This document shows positions 27,128 to 36,395 of a DNA stretch of 64,000 nucleotides, piece after piece. Made by a program: the position numbers and the translations under genes. Source of the stretch: Cyanobacteria bacterium FACHB-471 (GTDB taxonomy: Bacteria; Cyanobacteriota; Cyanobacteriia; Elainellales; Elainellaceae); the NCBI GenBank assembly GCA_014695345.1, contig JACJOC010000069.1:17414-81413 (forward strand), read 5' to 3'. Position 1 is the stretch's first letter. Each line of letters begins with the position of its first letter. The notes below the pieces were generated by a model, which saw only the letters and a program-made list of their open reading frames with translations, was not told where the DNA came from and made no database searches.

Positions 27128-27227
27128 ATACCGATTTAATTTGAGGACGTTGCAGAGGCGTGTAGGGGCGCACCGCAGTGCGCCCTTACAGAAATTGATG
27201 TGTTGCGAAATCTATTCAAATCGGTAT
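27128..27227. repeat. 100-bp MITE-like element with terminal inverted repeats
   Basis: Inverted ends ATACCGATTT and AAATCGGTAT enclose an internal hairpin (about 27162-27188, GTAGGGGCGCACC ... GCGCCCTTAC). It lies in the 280-bp gap between the binding-protein gene and the CheW gene of one operon. The internal hairpin is of a type common between cyanobacterial genes. It might attenuate read-through within the operon. Confidence 0.7.
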
Positions 27228-27322
27228 CACTAACTCTCACAGTTCACGTCCCTAGTCATTCAGGTCTTCGCCAAGCGTGAGTGGTACCCACCCCTACAGC
27301 AATACGATTGGTTCCTCGGGAT

Positions 27323-27832
27323 TTAATGCCAGTATTGAGGTGTCCAAAGGCGATCGCTCAACAGTTCAGGACGAAAAAGCTGAATTGATCCCTGAACAGG
27401 CGGCGATACAGTTCCAGAAAGCTTAGATGCAGCAACACTCAACATGTCATCGGGAAGTTGCCCAGGCGAACGGTTATCCAAAATCTGATCAACTACAATC
27501 CCAATACCTGCCAGATGTTCAGTCTCCTGGCTTAGCTGTACCACATTCACGGTTTCTCGCATTAATCCGGATGTTTTCTTAAACAACCGCTGAATTTCAA
27601 CCAGCGGCACAATCCGTCCATGATTATGAACCACTCCCAGAATGGCCGCATCGTAAAAGGGCAACGCTAAGATTTGCGATCGCTCAATCAACAAAATCTC
27701 AGCCACACACACTGACGGAAAAGCAAATTGTTGATCTCCAACTTGAGTGAGAATATAGCGATCTTGCAAAGATGGCGACGTTGTCAACTCCGTCTCTCCC
27801 TGCATAAGACCCTCTGCCGCAGCGTCTATCAT
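27323..27832 (-). CDS. CheW-type coupling protein (PilI-like)
   Basis: A protein of about 169 residues with a single CheW domain (residues 20-150): YILTQVGDQQFAFPSVCVAEIL at the start (split here for length), an AILGVVHNHGRIVPLVEI centre and a GIVVDQILD segment. It links receptors to CheA. GAGG lies six bases before the ATG at 27832, so I prefer this to the TTG at 27844. It begins 15 bp after the stop of the CheY-like gene, and the order PatA-type regulator, CheY, CheW, receptor, CheA mirrors the pilG-H-I-J-L arrangement of cyanobacterial pilus chemosensory loci. Confidence 0.88.
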   Translation of the reverse strand: MIDAAAEGLMQGETELTTSPSLQDRYILTQVGDQQFAFPSVCVAEILLIERSQILALPFYDAAILGVVHNHGRIVPLVEIQRLFKKTSGLMRETVNVVQLSQETEHLAGIGIVVDQILDNRSPGQLPDDMLSVAASKLSGTVSPPVQGSIQLFRPELLSDRLWTPQYWH

Positions 27833-27847
27833 ATCTGGCCTCAAACT

Positions 27848-28204
27848 TTAGAACTTTTGTAAGGTTTGTTCGAGACGTTCGCGAGTCATGGGTTTCGGCA
27901 AATAGTCATTTGCCCCAGCTCGTTTAATTCCATAATTGATTTCCACAGCAGTCTTCTTGCTGGAATAAAAGATGACATGCTGCTTTGCCGTGTTCTGGTT
28001 AGAACGCAACTCCCGCAAAAACTTATAGCCATCCTGTTCAGGCATGACAATGTCCAGAAATACAGCGGTGTAATTGCCAGTCGCAATCTTATCAATCACC
28101 CCTGCCGTACTTTCGCAAGACTCAACCTGATGCCCCATTCCCTCAAGTAAGGATGTTAAGAAATGCCGATCTACAGCGCTATCATCAACAATTAGAAATC
28201 TCAT
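27848..28204 (-). CDS. CheY-like single-domain response regulator (PilH-like)
   Basis: A 118-residue receiver domain only. The acidic pocket is Asp7/Asp8 and the phospho-acceptor is Asp51 (AVFLDIVMPEQDGY). The conserved Ser/Lys pair (FYSSKK) and the KP motif (LPKPMT) are present. There is no output domain, so it should act by protein interaction or as a phosphate sink for the pilus machinery. AGGAGAAGT precedes the ATG and the gene is two bases downstream of the PatA-type regulator stop, showing tight operon packing. Confidence 0.92.
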   Translation of the reverse strand: MRFLIVDDSAVDRHFLTSLLEGMGHQVESCESTAGVIDKIATGNYTAVFLDIVMPEQDGYKFLRELRSNQNTAKQHVIFYSSKKTAVEINYGIKRAGANDYLPKPMTRERLEQTLQKF

Positions 28205-28206
28205 GA

Positions 28207-29433
28207 TTACTTCTCCTGGACTAAATGCGTCTCAACCTGATTTGAGGCTTGTAGCGGCGCTAATTCTCCTAACAATTCTCGAAGCTCAATCTGAAATCGT
28301 GGTACCTCCTGCATCACCACCGGTTTTGACAAGAACTTACAGCCACCCCACTGTGCTCGCCAGTTATTGGAAAGCGTTTTCTCAGCCGTTAACATCACTA
28401 AAGGAACCGAAGCCAACTTAGGCTGACGACGAATTTGCTTAACCAGATCAAAGCCCGTTATTTCCGGCATATTGATATCTAAAAAGATAATTGCCGGGTT
28501 GGAGTACAGGATTGTTTTAAGTGCAGTAGCAGGGTTTTGAGAGAGCTTCACCTGATAGCCCCAAGTCGTAACCAAACGCTTGAACTGATTCAAAATGATT
28601 GGAGAATCGTCAACAATGACAATCTCTGGAACAATAGCAGCGGTAGATGTGTCAAGCGTAACTAATCCTTCGTTGACCAGTTTGGCAAACCCTTTAGCAA
28701 TTTCTAATGAATCTTGAGCTAGCGTTTCAGCAATCTCATTCAAGGTTTTGCCATGTAAAACCAGATTTTCCAAGCGTCGTTTTTGCTCAATTGACAAATT
28801 TGAGCGGGATACCGCCTCAGTGTTGAGAATCGGAACGCTCTCCATAGAAGAAATTTGAGCCTGGAGTTTGCGCCATAACGCCTGTCGCTTTTGAACATCA
28901 GAAAGCAAGCTTTCTAGTTCAAAACCGGGAATTGGAGATTCCACATGTAACTGAGGGGATGGCAAAAACTGAGCTTGTCCTGAACAGTCAAACAAACACA
29001 GGTCTAGGTCTGACAATATCTTCAGGCGCAATGCTTGGGTAATTTCTGACTGCTCGACCAGGCTCAGCTTACGCAGTTCGTTCAACAGCCTGGGAATAAT
29101 AATGCGTTTTGCATTATGCTGCGTTGAAGTGAGTTTCCGCTCTAAAGTGAGAATCGTTTGCCTGACGCTGCTGTGGCGGAGACGAGGGATATAACGCTGC
29201 AGTGTTTCAAGCAAGCTCGGCCAGGAGAACTGTTGTTTCCCTGAGAAGACAACCCGTCCTTCTAGTAAAGCAATATATAACGGATTGACTTGACTGTTTT
29301 TAGGAGCAGCAGGAAATTCACAAAGCCAATAGCCCGTATGCGTGCCTTCAAGCAAATCTTGAGTTGCGTGGTTCAGTTTCTGGGGCAACTCTTGCGCTTG
29401 AAACGCAAAGTTATAAATTGCCGGTATGACCAT
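28207..29433 (-). CDS. PatA/PilG-type response regulator
   Basis: A 408-residue protein. The N-terminal two thirds (1-250) is a PATAN-like region (LLEGTHTGYWLCEF, ...LYIALLEGRVVFSGKQQFSW) with a helical segment ending in a winged-helix-like stretch (about 215-260). The receiver (about 268-390) has IVDDSPIILNQFK, phospho-acceptor region AIIFLDINMPEITGF and LTAEKT and LSKP motifs. It is the first gene of the minus chemosensory operon and the natural place for its promoter is upstream of 29433. A second protein of this type ends the island at 15269, so the system has two PatA-type outputs. Confidence 0.85.
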   Translation of the reverse strand: MVIPAIYNFAFQAQELPQKLNHATQDLLEGTHTGYWLCEFPAAPKNSQVNPLYIALLEGRVVFSGKQQFSWPSLLETLQRYIPRLRHSSVRQTILTLERKLTSTQHNAKRIIIPRLLNELRKLSLVEQSEITQALRLKILSDLDLCLFDCSGQAQFLPSPQLHVESPIPGFELESLLSDVQKRQALWRKLQAQISSMESVPILNTEAVSRSNLSIEQKRRLENLVLHGKTLNEIAETLAQDSLEIAKGFAKLVNEGLVTLDTSTAAIVPEIVIVDDSPIILNQFKRLVTTWGYQVKLSQNPATALKTILYSNPAIIFLDINMPEITGFDLVKQIRRQPKLASVPLVMLTAEKTLSNNWRAQWGGCKFLSKPVVMQEVPRFQIELRELLGELAPLQASNQVETHLVQEK

Positions 29434-30200
29434 GACGAATCAACAGGGAATGTATTGAGTAGACAGTCACTTTGTGCCATTGAGATAAGCAAAACAGCCC
29501 TTCGAGGGAAGGGTTGAACAATTAATGTAGAACTGACAGCAAGACAACCAATCAGCTAGGGAAACAACGTCAAACTAAGCAAGACGATTTTCCCAACAAT
29601 ATGGCTACGGGTAGAGGCACAATTAGCAGCGATAGAAGCACAATCAGCTAGGCGGATAGCAACACTAAGTGTTAACTGCATTAGGTTCGAACCTGGAAAG
29701 CTTACACCCTAAGCTGTGGCGATGACCTGAAATATTCTGGTGACTAGTACAGTTCTAGCCTGGTTCGTTACTAATTATAGTCAGAGCAGGTAGAAGCCAA
29801 AACAGACTGTTTGTTGCACAAAAGGTATTGACCTATATAGAAGTTAGATGCAATTCATGCTTTTGCGCAACTTTTGATGCAAATGCCGAGCATTACTCCC
29901 AACACAATATCCTCTCGCTGCCTCAAAGACTAGCGATTTGTATGAAGATTCTTTGAACCTTGAGCCCTAGATTAATGTAATCTCAACCGTATTTCCGCAA
30001 AGGTACGCTGGGCAACAAGAAAATCAATTGAACTGCCTAAACCATCTTGCAATACGGTTATGTTGAAACTTAAACAAAGTTTACACTAATAAGACTTTGG
30101 TACTTTTTCCCTAACGTGTAAATTCTACGAGTTAGGGCAATTCTACTGCAACACGTGCAACACGTGCAACACGTAACGGATGCAATTGATAGGAGAGTTA
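29434..30200. other. Upstream region of the minus chemosensory operon
   Basis: About 770 bp without a convincing ORF. It must hold the promoter of the seven-gene minus operon. Seen features: three perfect tandem copies of the 9-mer GCAACACGT at 30148-30174, containing the E-box-like CACGTG twice. No clear -10/-35 can be assigned. Confidence 0.5.
30148..30174. repeat. Tandem 9-bp repeat, three copies
   Basis: GCAACACGT repeated three times head to tail without interruption. It may be a protein-binding array or simple slippage. Confidence 0.85.
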
Positions 30201-30290
30201 TACCGTTTCTCTACAAAGAGGATACAGAGGGAAGGGCACCCCTCGGCGGGGTGCCCTTCCCTCTGTATCCCTAATTTTGGGAATTAGTAA
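30201..30290. repeat. Long-stem hairpin repeat, copy 3
   Basis: Outer TACCGTTTCTCTACAAAGAG, perfect inner stem 30220-30270 (GGATACAGAGGGAAGGGCACCC and complement, split by CTCGGC), then CCCTAATTTTGGGAATTAGTA. The element ends exactly at the stop codon of the minus-strand gene that begins at 30291, so it is its probable terminator. Confidence 0.9.
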
Positions 30291-30863
30291 TTAGATGAAG
30301 TCATCCGGTACTGATGGTTCCGTGGCTTTCACTTGTAGGCGTGCCACAAAACGATCAACTTCTAATGTTGCAGCATAGTCTACGTCGGGGGCCGCATACT
30401 CATATTCATAGCTTGAGACACGACGGTAGTACTGCTCGAGTTGTTTTATTTTAAAGTCTGGAAAGTCTAGCCACGCTGCTGGGGCTTGTGATTGTTCCTC
30501 AACTCTCAACGCCATGCGACGGATTGCGATCAAGTTAGTGGCTGGCGTAAAGCCGAGGTCAAGGTCCATACAGCCTGCTGCTTCCTGGGACTCTATTCCG
30601 TTGATACTCCAATGTCCGTTCGAAGTAGGAGCGATCGCTAGCGCAACGTCTGATTGACCAACGAAACCCGAAACACTGGCAGCACAGGTCTGCCAACTGT
30701 TATTAACACTCACCTCATAAGCAAGGAGGCACGGCATCTGTTCGAACAGGAAGATCGCTGTACCGGATAATTGCCAGCCAGCAGTAGATTTCCAGAGTCG
30801 GCAGATGTCGTGTCCAGGCAGATCCAATCTCTGCCAAAGAATTGTGTGATCGAGAAAACTCAT
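30291..30863 (-). CDS. Putative glycolipid-binding family protein (DUF1089-like)
   Basis: A protein of about 190 residues that reads like the putative glycolipid-binding family: WQRLDLPGHDICRLW at the start, a W-LSGTAIFLFEQMPCLLAYEV segment, the signature GCMDLDLGFTPATNLIAIRR, and AAWLDFPDFKIKQLEQ YYRR near the C-terminus. No signal peptide or membrane helix. The biochemical role of the family is not established beyond this name. It ends a three-gene minus-strand group with a DUF1579-like and a PhnB-like protein. Confidence 0.75.
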   Translation of the reverse strand: MSFLDHTILWQRLDLPGHDICRLWKSTAGWQLSGTAIFLFEQMPCLLAYEVSVNNSWQTCAASVSGFVGQSDVALAIAPTSNGHWSINGIESQEAAGCMDLDLGFTPATNLIAIRRMALRVEEQSQAPAAWLDFPDFKIKQLEQYYRRVSSYEYEYAAPDVDYAATLEVDRFVARLQVKATEPSVPDDFI

Positions 30864-30890
30864 CAAAGTACTGATTAGACAAAGTTCAGA

Positions 30891-31403
30891 TTACTTGCGA
30901 TGATAGTTCACAGTCATGAACTGTTGCCACTGTCCATCGTCCTTCAAGAGGTGAGAAGTCATCACTCGGTGGTCATCGCCCTTAAACTCAATCACGTCCT
31001 TATACTCTGCCATCTTCCCTTCACCAGACATTGCGGGACCCTCGCTGTGGAACGACAACATCGTTTCAGTGGTATTCATCTCACCCTTGTATATCCACAG
31101 GTAGGTCATCATTGACCCAACCCAAGTACCTACATACTGTTGCTTTTGGGAGTCATAGCCAAGCGTCATCATGGTTGTTGCGGTATCACCATCGGGCATC
31201 TCACCGTATCCTTCTGCCACAACCCAAAGTTCGCCGAGCGATCGCACACTTTCGTTTCCCGTACATTTGACTGGCGGCTGGTCTGGACCCATTGATGCTT
31301 CAGTTTCATATGTCCATTCACCAACTAATCTCTGGAGCGAATGATGTTCTTTTTGAGGTTCAGAATGCACCATTGACTCCTGTTGAGCGGTATTAGTCTC
31401 CAT
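30891..31403 (-). CDS. DUF1579-like small protein
   Basis: A 170-residue soluble protein with LQRLVGEWTYETEASMGP near the start (a typical 'GxW' lipocalin-like opening), LGELWVVAEGYGEMPDG, and GYDSQKQQYVGTWVGSMM. These fit the DUF1579 family of predicted beta-barrel proteins without known function. AAGGAG precedes the ATG by eight bases. It sits 24 bp upstream of the glycolipid-binding-like gene and 60 bp downstream of the PhnB-like gene, so the three are probably one transcript. Confidence 0.75.
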   Translation of the reverse strand: METNTAQQESMVHSEPQKEHHSLQRLVGEWTYETEASMGPDQPPVKCTGNESVRSLGELWVVAEGYGEMPDGDTATTMMTLGYDSQKQQYVGTWVGSMMTYLWIYKGEMNTTETMLSFHSEGPAMSGEGKMAEYKDVIEFKGDDHRVMTSHLLKDDGQWQQFMTVNYHRK

Positions 31404-31464
31404 TGTTTTATCTCCTTATTCTTTCAAAAAACTACAGTATTTCTTGATCTGGGCATCAGGCGGC

Positions 31465-31875
31465 TTAATCACAATTAATCATCCAGGGAATGCCAAATTG
31501 ATCGACTAACATTCCAAAACAGTAAGCCCAAAACGTCTGTTGGAGCGGCATCCGGATCGCTCCATTTTCTGCCAATGCGTGAAAGATGCGCTCTGCTTCC
31601 GATGGATTGTCCAGCCCAATCGATACGGAGAACCCTTTTGGCTCTTCCGTGTATCTAGGGGGATTGTCAGAACCCATTAATTCCTGATCGTCTATCATCA
31701 GTGCAACATGCATGATCTGATCGCGCCACTCTGAGGGCATCTGCGCAATCATAGATGGGTCTGGAGACTGTGCATAGGTCATCATATCTGTGATTTTCCC
31801 GTTTAAGCACCGCTCGTAGAACTTAAACGCTGCTTCACACTGACCATTAAACATCAAGTAAGAATTCAACTTCAT
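31465..31875 (-). CDS. PhnB-like VOC-fold protein
   Basis: A 136-residue protein of the PhnB/glyoxalase-like part of the VOC superfamily. Typical features: YLMFNGQCEAAFKFYERCL near the start, HVALMIDDQELMGSDNPP, the GFSVSIGLDN strand and the ending QTFWAYCFGMLVDQFGIPW. Members are dimeric beta-alpha-beta-beta-beta folds often without known substrate. AGGAG lies eight bases before the ATG. It is the first gene of a three-gene minus-strand group of stress-type small proteins. Confidence 0.85.
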   Translation of the reverse strand: MKLNSYLMFNGQCEAAFKFYERCLNGKITDMMTYAQSPDPSMIAQMPSEWRDQIMHVALMIDDQELMGSDNPPRYTEEPKGFSVSIGLDNPSEAERIFHALAENGAIRMPLQQTFWAYCFGMLVDQFGIPWMINCD

Positions 31876-32187
31876 GGTACGCTCCTTTGGCTAAAGAATA
31901 ATCAAGAATTGCGATCGCCTAGAGTGATAGAGCTATCCCACACATAATAGTTCAATTGTACTATTGTTTATCAAATTTACTCACTTCTGCAATTTATCTT
32001 TAGGAGAACCTAACTACAGGAAAAAATGCAGAACATACAGGAATCAGTTCACCCTTTGCTGTGAGATGAGAGCAAGCCAAGGCGATCGCTATCCTAAAAT
32101 GGAGATTACTGTTCTCAGTAGCGAAGTTATTGCAGTTAATCTCAGTAAAACTTAAACATTCCTCGACTCATAAAGGGGCAACCATCA
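31876..32187. other. Divergent intergenic region
   Basis: About 310 bp between the minus-strand PhnB-like gene and the plus-strand DUF4440-like gene. It should carry both promoters. A 63-codon plus frame at 31964-32155 has no motif or start signal and is probably not a gene. Nothing else is seen. Confidence 0.4.
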
Positions 32188-32562
32188 ATGGACAATAGAA
32201 CTATCGAAAATTTGGAAGAAAAATTGCAGCAAGCTATGCTCACTAGCAATGTTGCTGTACTAGATGAGCTGATTGCCGACGACCTAGTTTGGACAATGCA
32301 CACTGGTTTTGTAAGTAACAAGCAATCCGATTTGGACGCACACCGCTCTGGAATCTTCCAGTTCACTAAGTTGGAGATTAGCGATCGCCAGTTTCATCCC
32401 TACAGTAACGATTGCGTCGTCGTCACCCTCAAAGCAGAAATTGATGGGGTCCTTAACGGTCAAGCTTTCTCAGAAACTTATCGCTTTACTCGTGTCTGGA
32501 TGCAACGACAAAACCGCTGGCAAATCATAGCAGGTCACGTGAGTCAAATCATTCCTCAATAA
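32188..32562 (+). CDS. NTF2-like (DUF4440/SnoaL-type) protein
   Basis: A 124-residue protein with an NTF2-like pattern: an N-terminal helix pair (LEEKLQQAMLTSNVAVLDELI), ADDLVWTMHTG, the middle helix, then strands ending in RFTRVWMQRQNRWQIIAGH VSQI, the usual W-RWQII-H close of DUF4440 proteins. It is soluble and of unknown substrate. No close neighbour on its strand. Confidence 0.8.
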   Translation: MDNRTIENLEEKLQQAMLTSNVAVLDELIADDLVWTMHTGFVSNKQSDLDAHRSGIFQFTKLEISDRQFHPYSNDCVVVTLKAEIDGVLNGQAFSETYRFTRVWMQRQNRWQIIAGHVSQIIPQ

Positions 32563-32674
32563 TGCCAACGAGACAGGTGAGTGTTTGGTGTAGATCAGCC
32601 GCATTGTCATGTAAATGATGAGAACAAAAAAGGGGATAGACCGAAGCCTTCCCCATTAAGAATCACGCTTGTGA

Positions 32675-34045
32675 CTAACGCTTTTGCTGAAGTCGATATC
32701 CCAGTCCTAGCGCGCCAATGCTAAATAAACCTAACAGTGTTCCAGGCTCAGGGACAGGAGCGATCGCAATTTCCAAATCTTCAAAGGAATAGCGCACATT
32801 TCCCTGGCTATCGGTGCCAGAAAACCCAGTTGCCCCAGGAGATTTAGTCAGAGTTAGACCATAGGTTTGGTCAGACTCAAGACTCTGACCAAAGGCTTGA
32901 GTTTCGGTGCTGTTAAACAGGGCGATCGCCGTTTCCGTGAAGGCTCGTGGATCAGTCCAGGTACCTAGTTCATCATCGAAATAGCTGAAAATATTTCTTT
33001 CTAGTGGAACCTCACCGGATTGCTCGTTTGTAATCGGCGTTTTATTGCCAAAAGCAGCCTCGTTCGTCCGGGGATTGAACTGATCACCCTCATTCAGGTA
33101 AGTTTCTGTAACTCCACCGATTGTCCAATAACCATTTTTTTCGCCTACGTTGGCTTCGGATAGGTCAAAGATAGACACTCCTCCCTGCCCTAAAACCGAG
33201 AAATTGACTGCTTCGGTTCCCGCATCAGTTACGACCAGAGCGGTGTTCTCATCTACACCATAGGCTTTGTTAACACCCAAATCAGATGCTAAACGAATGA
33301 TCCGTCCCTGCCGTCCACGTTCGCTAAAGTGGCTATCTAACAAGCCGTATTCAAAGAAGCCCAACCCTCCCAGCGGGTTATAGTACAGCGTGTTATCAAA
33401 CGGTGGGCTGCCTACAAGACTGACTGGACCATCCCGTAATCCCTCGTAGCTTTCTCCGTTCGTCACCATTGGTTCGCTAGGCTGCACAGCCGTTCCAGCA
33501 CTAGTGCCCGCAATCACTGCACCCTTATCGAACTGTTGTCGCAACGACTCAATCAACGCAGTATCAGTGCGAGTCTGAGTCGCTGCATCTTCATTGAAGA
33601 AGCAGTCAGTAATAAAAGACTGATCCCCACCCGTAAAAATAAAGGCGTTGCGATCGCTAATCTGACTCACAACTGAAGAATTGGGGTCATTCTTATAATC
33701 ACTGCAAGTATCCCGCGTGATTGGGATATACTCTACATCCATAGAATCGCCGTACAAAATCTCAAAATCTTCAAGATAAAAGCCTGCCGAACGAGGCGGA
33801 TTAGAACTGGCAGTAGAAATAATGCCAATTTTGGCATCAGCAGTTCCTCCTGCTAAATCAACAATTTTTTGGTAGATAGAAACCCCGTAGGTTTCCTCAC
33901 TACCACCACTGCCAGGAAAAGCCCATTCTCCACCCACGAGTACCAAAGAGCCTGCTCTAGCAGGAGAAGCTTGGACTCCGAACGCAGCCAAAGTGAGAGC
34001 GATCGCAACTTTTGAAATCGGTACCAAACGAGTTACTTTTGTCAT
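32675..34045 (-). CDS. Cyanophycinase-like S51 peptidase with PEP-CTERM anchor
   Basis: A 456-residue exported protein. A signal peptide (about 1-31, ending SPARA) is followed by a cyanophycinase-like serine peptidase domain: LVLVGGEWAF, IFTGGDQSF at 136-144 and the nucleophile motif AGTSAGTAV with Ser182. The last 28 residues are a PEP-CTERM sorting signal (VPEPGT, a hydrophobic helix, then Arg and basic residues), read by an exosortase. Cyanophycinases release beta-Asp-Arg dipeptides from cyanophycin, normally inside the cell, so a cell-surface form may act on external polymer or another peptide. The Asp/Asn-rich middle (190-420) is longer than in the cytoplasmic enzyme. No exosortase is in the window. 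Confidence 0.85.
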   Translation of the reverse strand: MTKVTRLVPISKVAIALTLAAFGVQASPARAGSLVLVGGEWAFPGSGGSEETYGVSIYQKIVDLAGGTADAKIGIISTASSNPPRSAGFYLEDFEILYGDSMDVEYIPITRDTCSDYKNDPNSSVVSQISDRNAFIFTGGDQSFITDCFFNEDAATQTRTDTALIESLRQQFDKGAVIAGTSAGTAVQPSEPMVTNGESYEGLRDGPVSLVGSPPFDNTLYYNPLGGLGFFEYGLLDSHFSERGRQGRIIRLASDLGVNKAYGVDENTALVVTDAGTEAVNFSVLGQGGVSIFDLSEANVGEKNGYWTIGGVTETYLNEGDQFNPRTNEAAFGNKTPITNEQSGEVPLERNIFSYFDDELGTWTDPRAFTETAIALFNSTETQAFGQSLESDQTYGLTLTKSPGATGFSGTDSQGNVRYSFEDLEIAIAPVPEPGTLLGLFSIGALGLGYRLQQKR

Positions 34046-34267
34046 GGGTGAGTGCTGTTAAAAGACATCTGCTTTGAGGCAAATAGCTAGGTTCAATCAA
34101 GCGAACTCTCAATAGTTAAAAAACTTTTGCGAAATCAAACACCCAAATCTATCATTTCCCCTTATCTTTCTCCTGGGAAGAAACTCTAAAGAATAGATCT
34201 TCTACGCTACCATTCACGCCTCAAAAAGCGACTCATGCAGGAGGTCTAGTTAAAGAGAGCACTGAAA

Positions 34268-36052
34268 TCATTTCAGTTGCAAGACTCCTGGATTAGCCCG
34301 TGCCCATGCCATCGCTTCTGCAACCAAAATCGGGTCACCAGAATCAAGAAATTGCTGCATTCGGGCGATATGTCGTTGTTCTGCCGCTTCCGCTTTAAGA
34401 CGCTGATGTTGTGCTTGAGCCAGACAAGCAGTCTCCTGAAACGCTGCTTGAACCGCTTTAACGTTAGATAACGCTTGCTGGATATATTGCGCTCCCAAAA
34501 GTGAATTTGAGGTGGTGAGAGGAGCAAATTCCGCAGAAGCAGTGTTGTCAACATTGGTATCACCATTACTGTCGTCTAAAGGAGTACTAGAGACAACGCG
34601 ATCGCCTAATCCCTGTCTAGGCTCACTATTACCGCCATCTATGGATAATAAGCTTGAAGGACTGAGCCAGTTAGATGCGTAACTAACGCTATCTAACTGG
34701 CTGTCCGTATTGAAGTTTTGGGGGTCTGGGGGGTTTTCCACAGGTGACTCATATGAAGACTCATTTTCTACAGGAGATCCATCCGAGTAATCAATATCAA
34801 AACAGCTAACATCAAAATAAGTAGGATGCCACAGGTCTCGGTGACGATAAAGAGATGCCCCACCTACACCGTATTGCAGCAAAGTTTGAAATCGAGCTGT
34901 CGCCTTTACAGGCAAACTATTTTTCTCAAGCAAGTCTGCGATCGCCCTTCTAATTCGATCTCTGGTTGCAGCAGACTGACGTTGATTCCAGGATGGAGAT
35001 TGATCAACTGCACTCACCAGTTCTGGATCGTGCAAAGTAGTAGAAACCTTTTTACTCTGATCTCCAAAATGGAAGTAATGACTACTTTCAATACACCGTG
35101 CCCATTCCTCTGCCCGGTGTTCAATTTCATGCTGATGACGACACCATTCCTGATAGCCAGGTAAGGATCGAGCTATTTCAAAAATTTCACCCACAAGAGC
35201 TTCTCCTCTCAGTGGTTCTCCACCTGAGAGAACGTGATGAAAAATATAAGCTCTCATAGTGATACGTCCCAGCAATCGATTAGTTTGTCCATGTCCTGTC
35301 CAACCCAATTCGATTTCAGCATTTAGATCATTGATAAATTTCTCAGCTTTACCAGAGATGCCGAAATGTTTTCGCTTTGCCTGTTTAAGGATTTGTTTGA
35401 GTGTTTTTTCATCAATGTCGTTGTACTGCTGAGCAAATACCCATTGGTTTACAAAGGCTTGAGAATCAGTCCAAACGGGCTGCCATGCCTCATTTAATAA
35501 ATAAGAACCGATTTGTAGCGGTAATCGGTGAGCGTTAAACAAACTTAGATTGCCATCTGCTGCATAGGGCTTTGGGTTTGGAAAAACTTCCAATTGTCCA
35601 GGTTGAAGCTTAAAGCCAGCATTTTCAAGCGAACAGGCAAGGGCAATCGCCAACTGCCAAGAGCTTTGAACCTGTTGAAACGGAAAGTAGAGATGCAAAC
35701 CGCCACTATAGCTAGAGGTACAGGCAACAGACCTGACCAAACCAAGGGGCTCCAAGGCAGCCACAATTCGCGAAACTGCCAGCGGATCTCGTTTGGGATG
35801 ATAGAGGCTACCCGCGTCAATGTCCAGTAGACAATAGTTAGTCTCAGCTCCAAAGCGAACACCATAAAGATAAGCACCCTGACGAATCAAACGATCTGAT
35901 AAAGGGTGACGGCTCTCCGTTTTCCACTCGACAGGTGCATCTAGATCAGGATGTTTTGCCCAAATGTAGTCAAAGCGGTGAGGAAACAGCGATAGAAATG
36001 TGTCTTCCCACTCACATACGCTTTCAAAGCGGATTGTGCTGGTTTCTTTCAT
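34268..36052 (-). CDS. Primase-fold (AEP-like) replication protein
   Basis: A protein of about 594 residues. Positions are counted from the GTG at 36079, nine residues upstream. It shows the pattern of the archaeo-eukaryotic primase superfamily: the metal-binding motif LLDIDAG with Asp86 and Asp88, the SGGLHLYFP motif with Ser125 and His129, and LEVFP with Glu164, followed by HRLPLQIGS. A helical domain (about 255-335, GHGQTNRLLGRITMRAYIFH) resembles the region that follows such cores in plasmid primases. A long Ser/Asp/Asn-rich linker (about 430-530) and a helical tail end it. It diverges from an HTH-protein gene across 1.1 kb carrying iterons, which supports a role in replication of a plasmid-like unit. 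I prefer the ATG at 36052. The exact family is not certain. Confidence 0.65.
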   Translation of the reverse strand: MKETSTIRFESVCEWEDTFLSLFPHRFDYIWAKHPDLDAPVEWKTESRHPLSDRLIRQGAYLYGVRFGAETNYCLLDIDAGSLYHPKRDPLAVSRIVAALEPLGLVRSVACTSSYSGGLHLYFPFQQVQSSWQLAIALACSLENAGFKLQPGQLEVFPNPKPYAADGNLSLFNAHRLPLQIGSYLLNEAWQPVWTDSQAFVNQWVFAQQYNDIDEKTLKQILKQAKRKHFGISGKAEKFINDLNAEIELGWTGHGQTNRLLGRITMRAYIFHHVLSGGEPLRGEALVGEIFEIARSLPGYQEWCRHQHEIEHRAEEWARCIESSHYFHFGDQSKKVSTTLHDPELVSAVDQSPSWNQRQSAATRDRIRRAIADLLEKNSLPVKATARFQTLLQYGVGGASLYRHRDLWHPTYFDVSCFDIDYSDGSPVENESSYESPVENPPDPQNFNTDSQLDSVSYASNWLSPSSLLSIDGGNSEPRQGLGDRVVSSTPLDDSNGDTNVDNTASAEFAPLTTSNSLLGAQYIQQALSNVKAVQAAFQETACLAQAQHQRLKAEAAEQRHIARMQQFLDSGDPILVAEAMAWARANPGVLQLK

Positions 36053-36395
36053 ACCAAACTCTGAACTTTTAATTTGCACACAAATGTTGCTCTCACAATT
36101 TGGTGAAAGCTGCGAATGATTAGAGGTCTACAACCCTAAAGATTCTCTTGATAGGTATTGCGTCTGATTATTAAACAACCTGTTTTTGTCCACCATCAGT
36201 TGAGTCAACACCGTTTGCTCAAACTCCCCTTTAGACTTGGCAACAATAGCTGAAATGATTTAGCTGCCTTATTTCCAGGATCAGATTGTTAGTTGATTCT
36301 AGGCGCAAAAATTCAGCAACACTTTTTTTCGTAGTGTCATACTAGAGCAATGGCGATCGCCCTTTCATAGCTTTGTTTCGCCACTCTAGAAAGCC
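36053..36395. other. Left part of the replicon-like intergenic region
   Basis: AT-rich sequence between the primase-fold gene and the first iteron cluster. It holds one HIP1-type GCGATCGC near 36353 and a single degenerate AGTCAACA near 36203. It should contain the promoter of the minus-strand primase-fold gene. No ORF. Confidence 0.45.

Noticed and set aside
31964..32155. Plus-strand 63-codon frame
   Set aside because: No motif or ribosome binding site; lies in a divergent promoter region.
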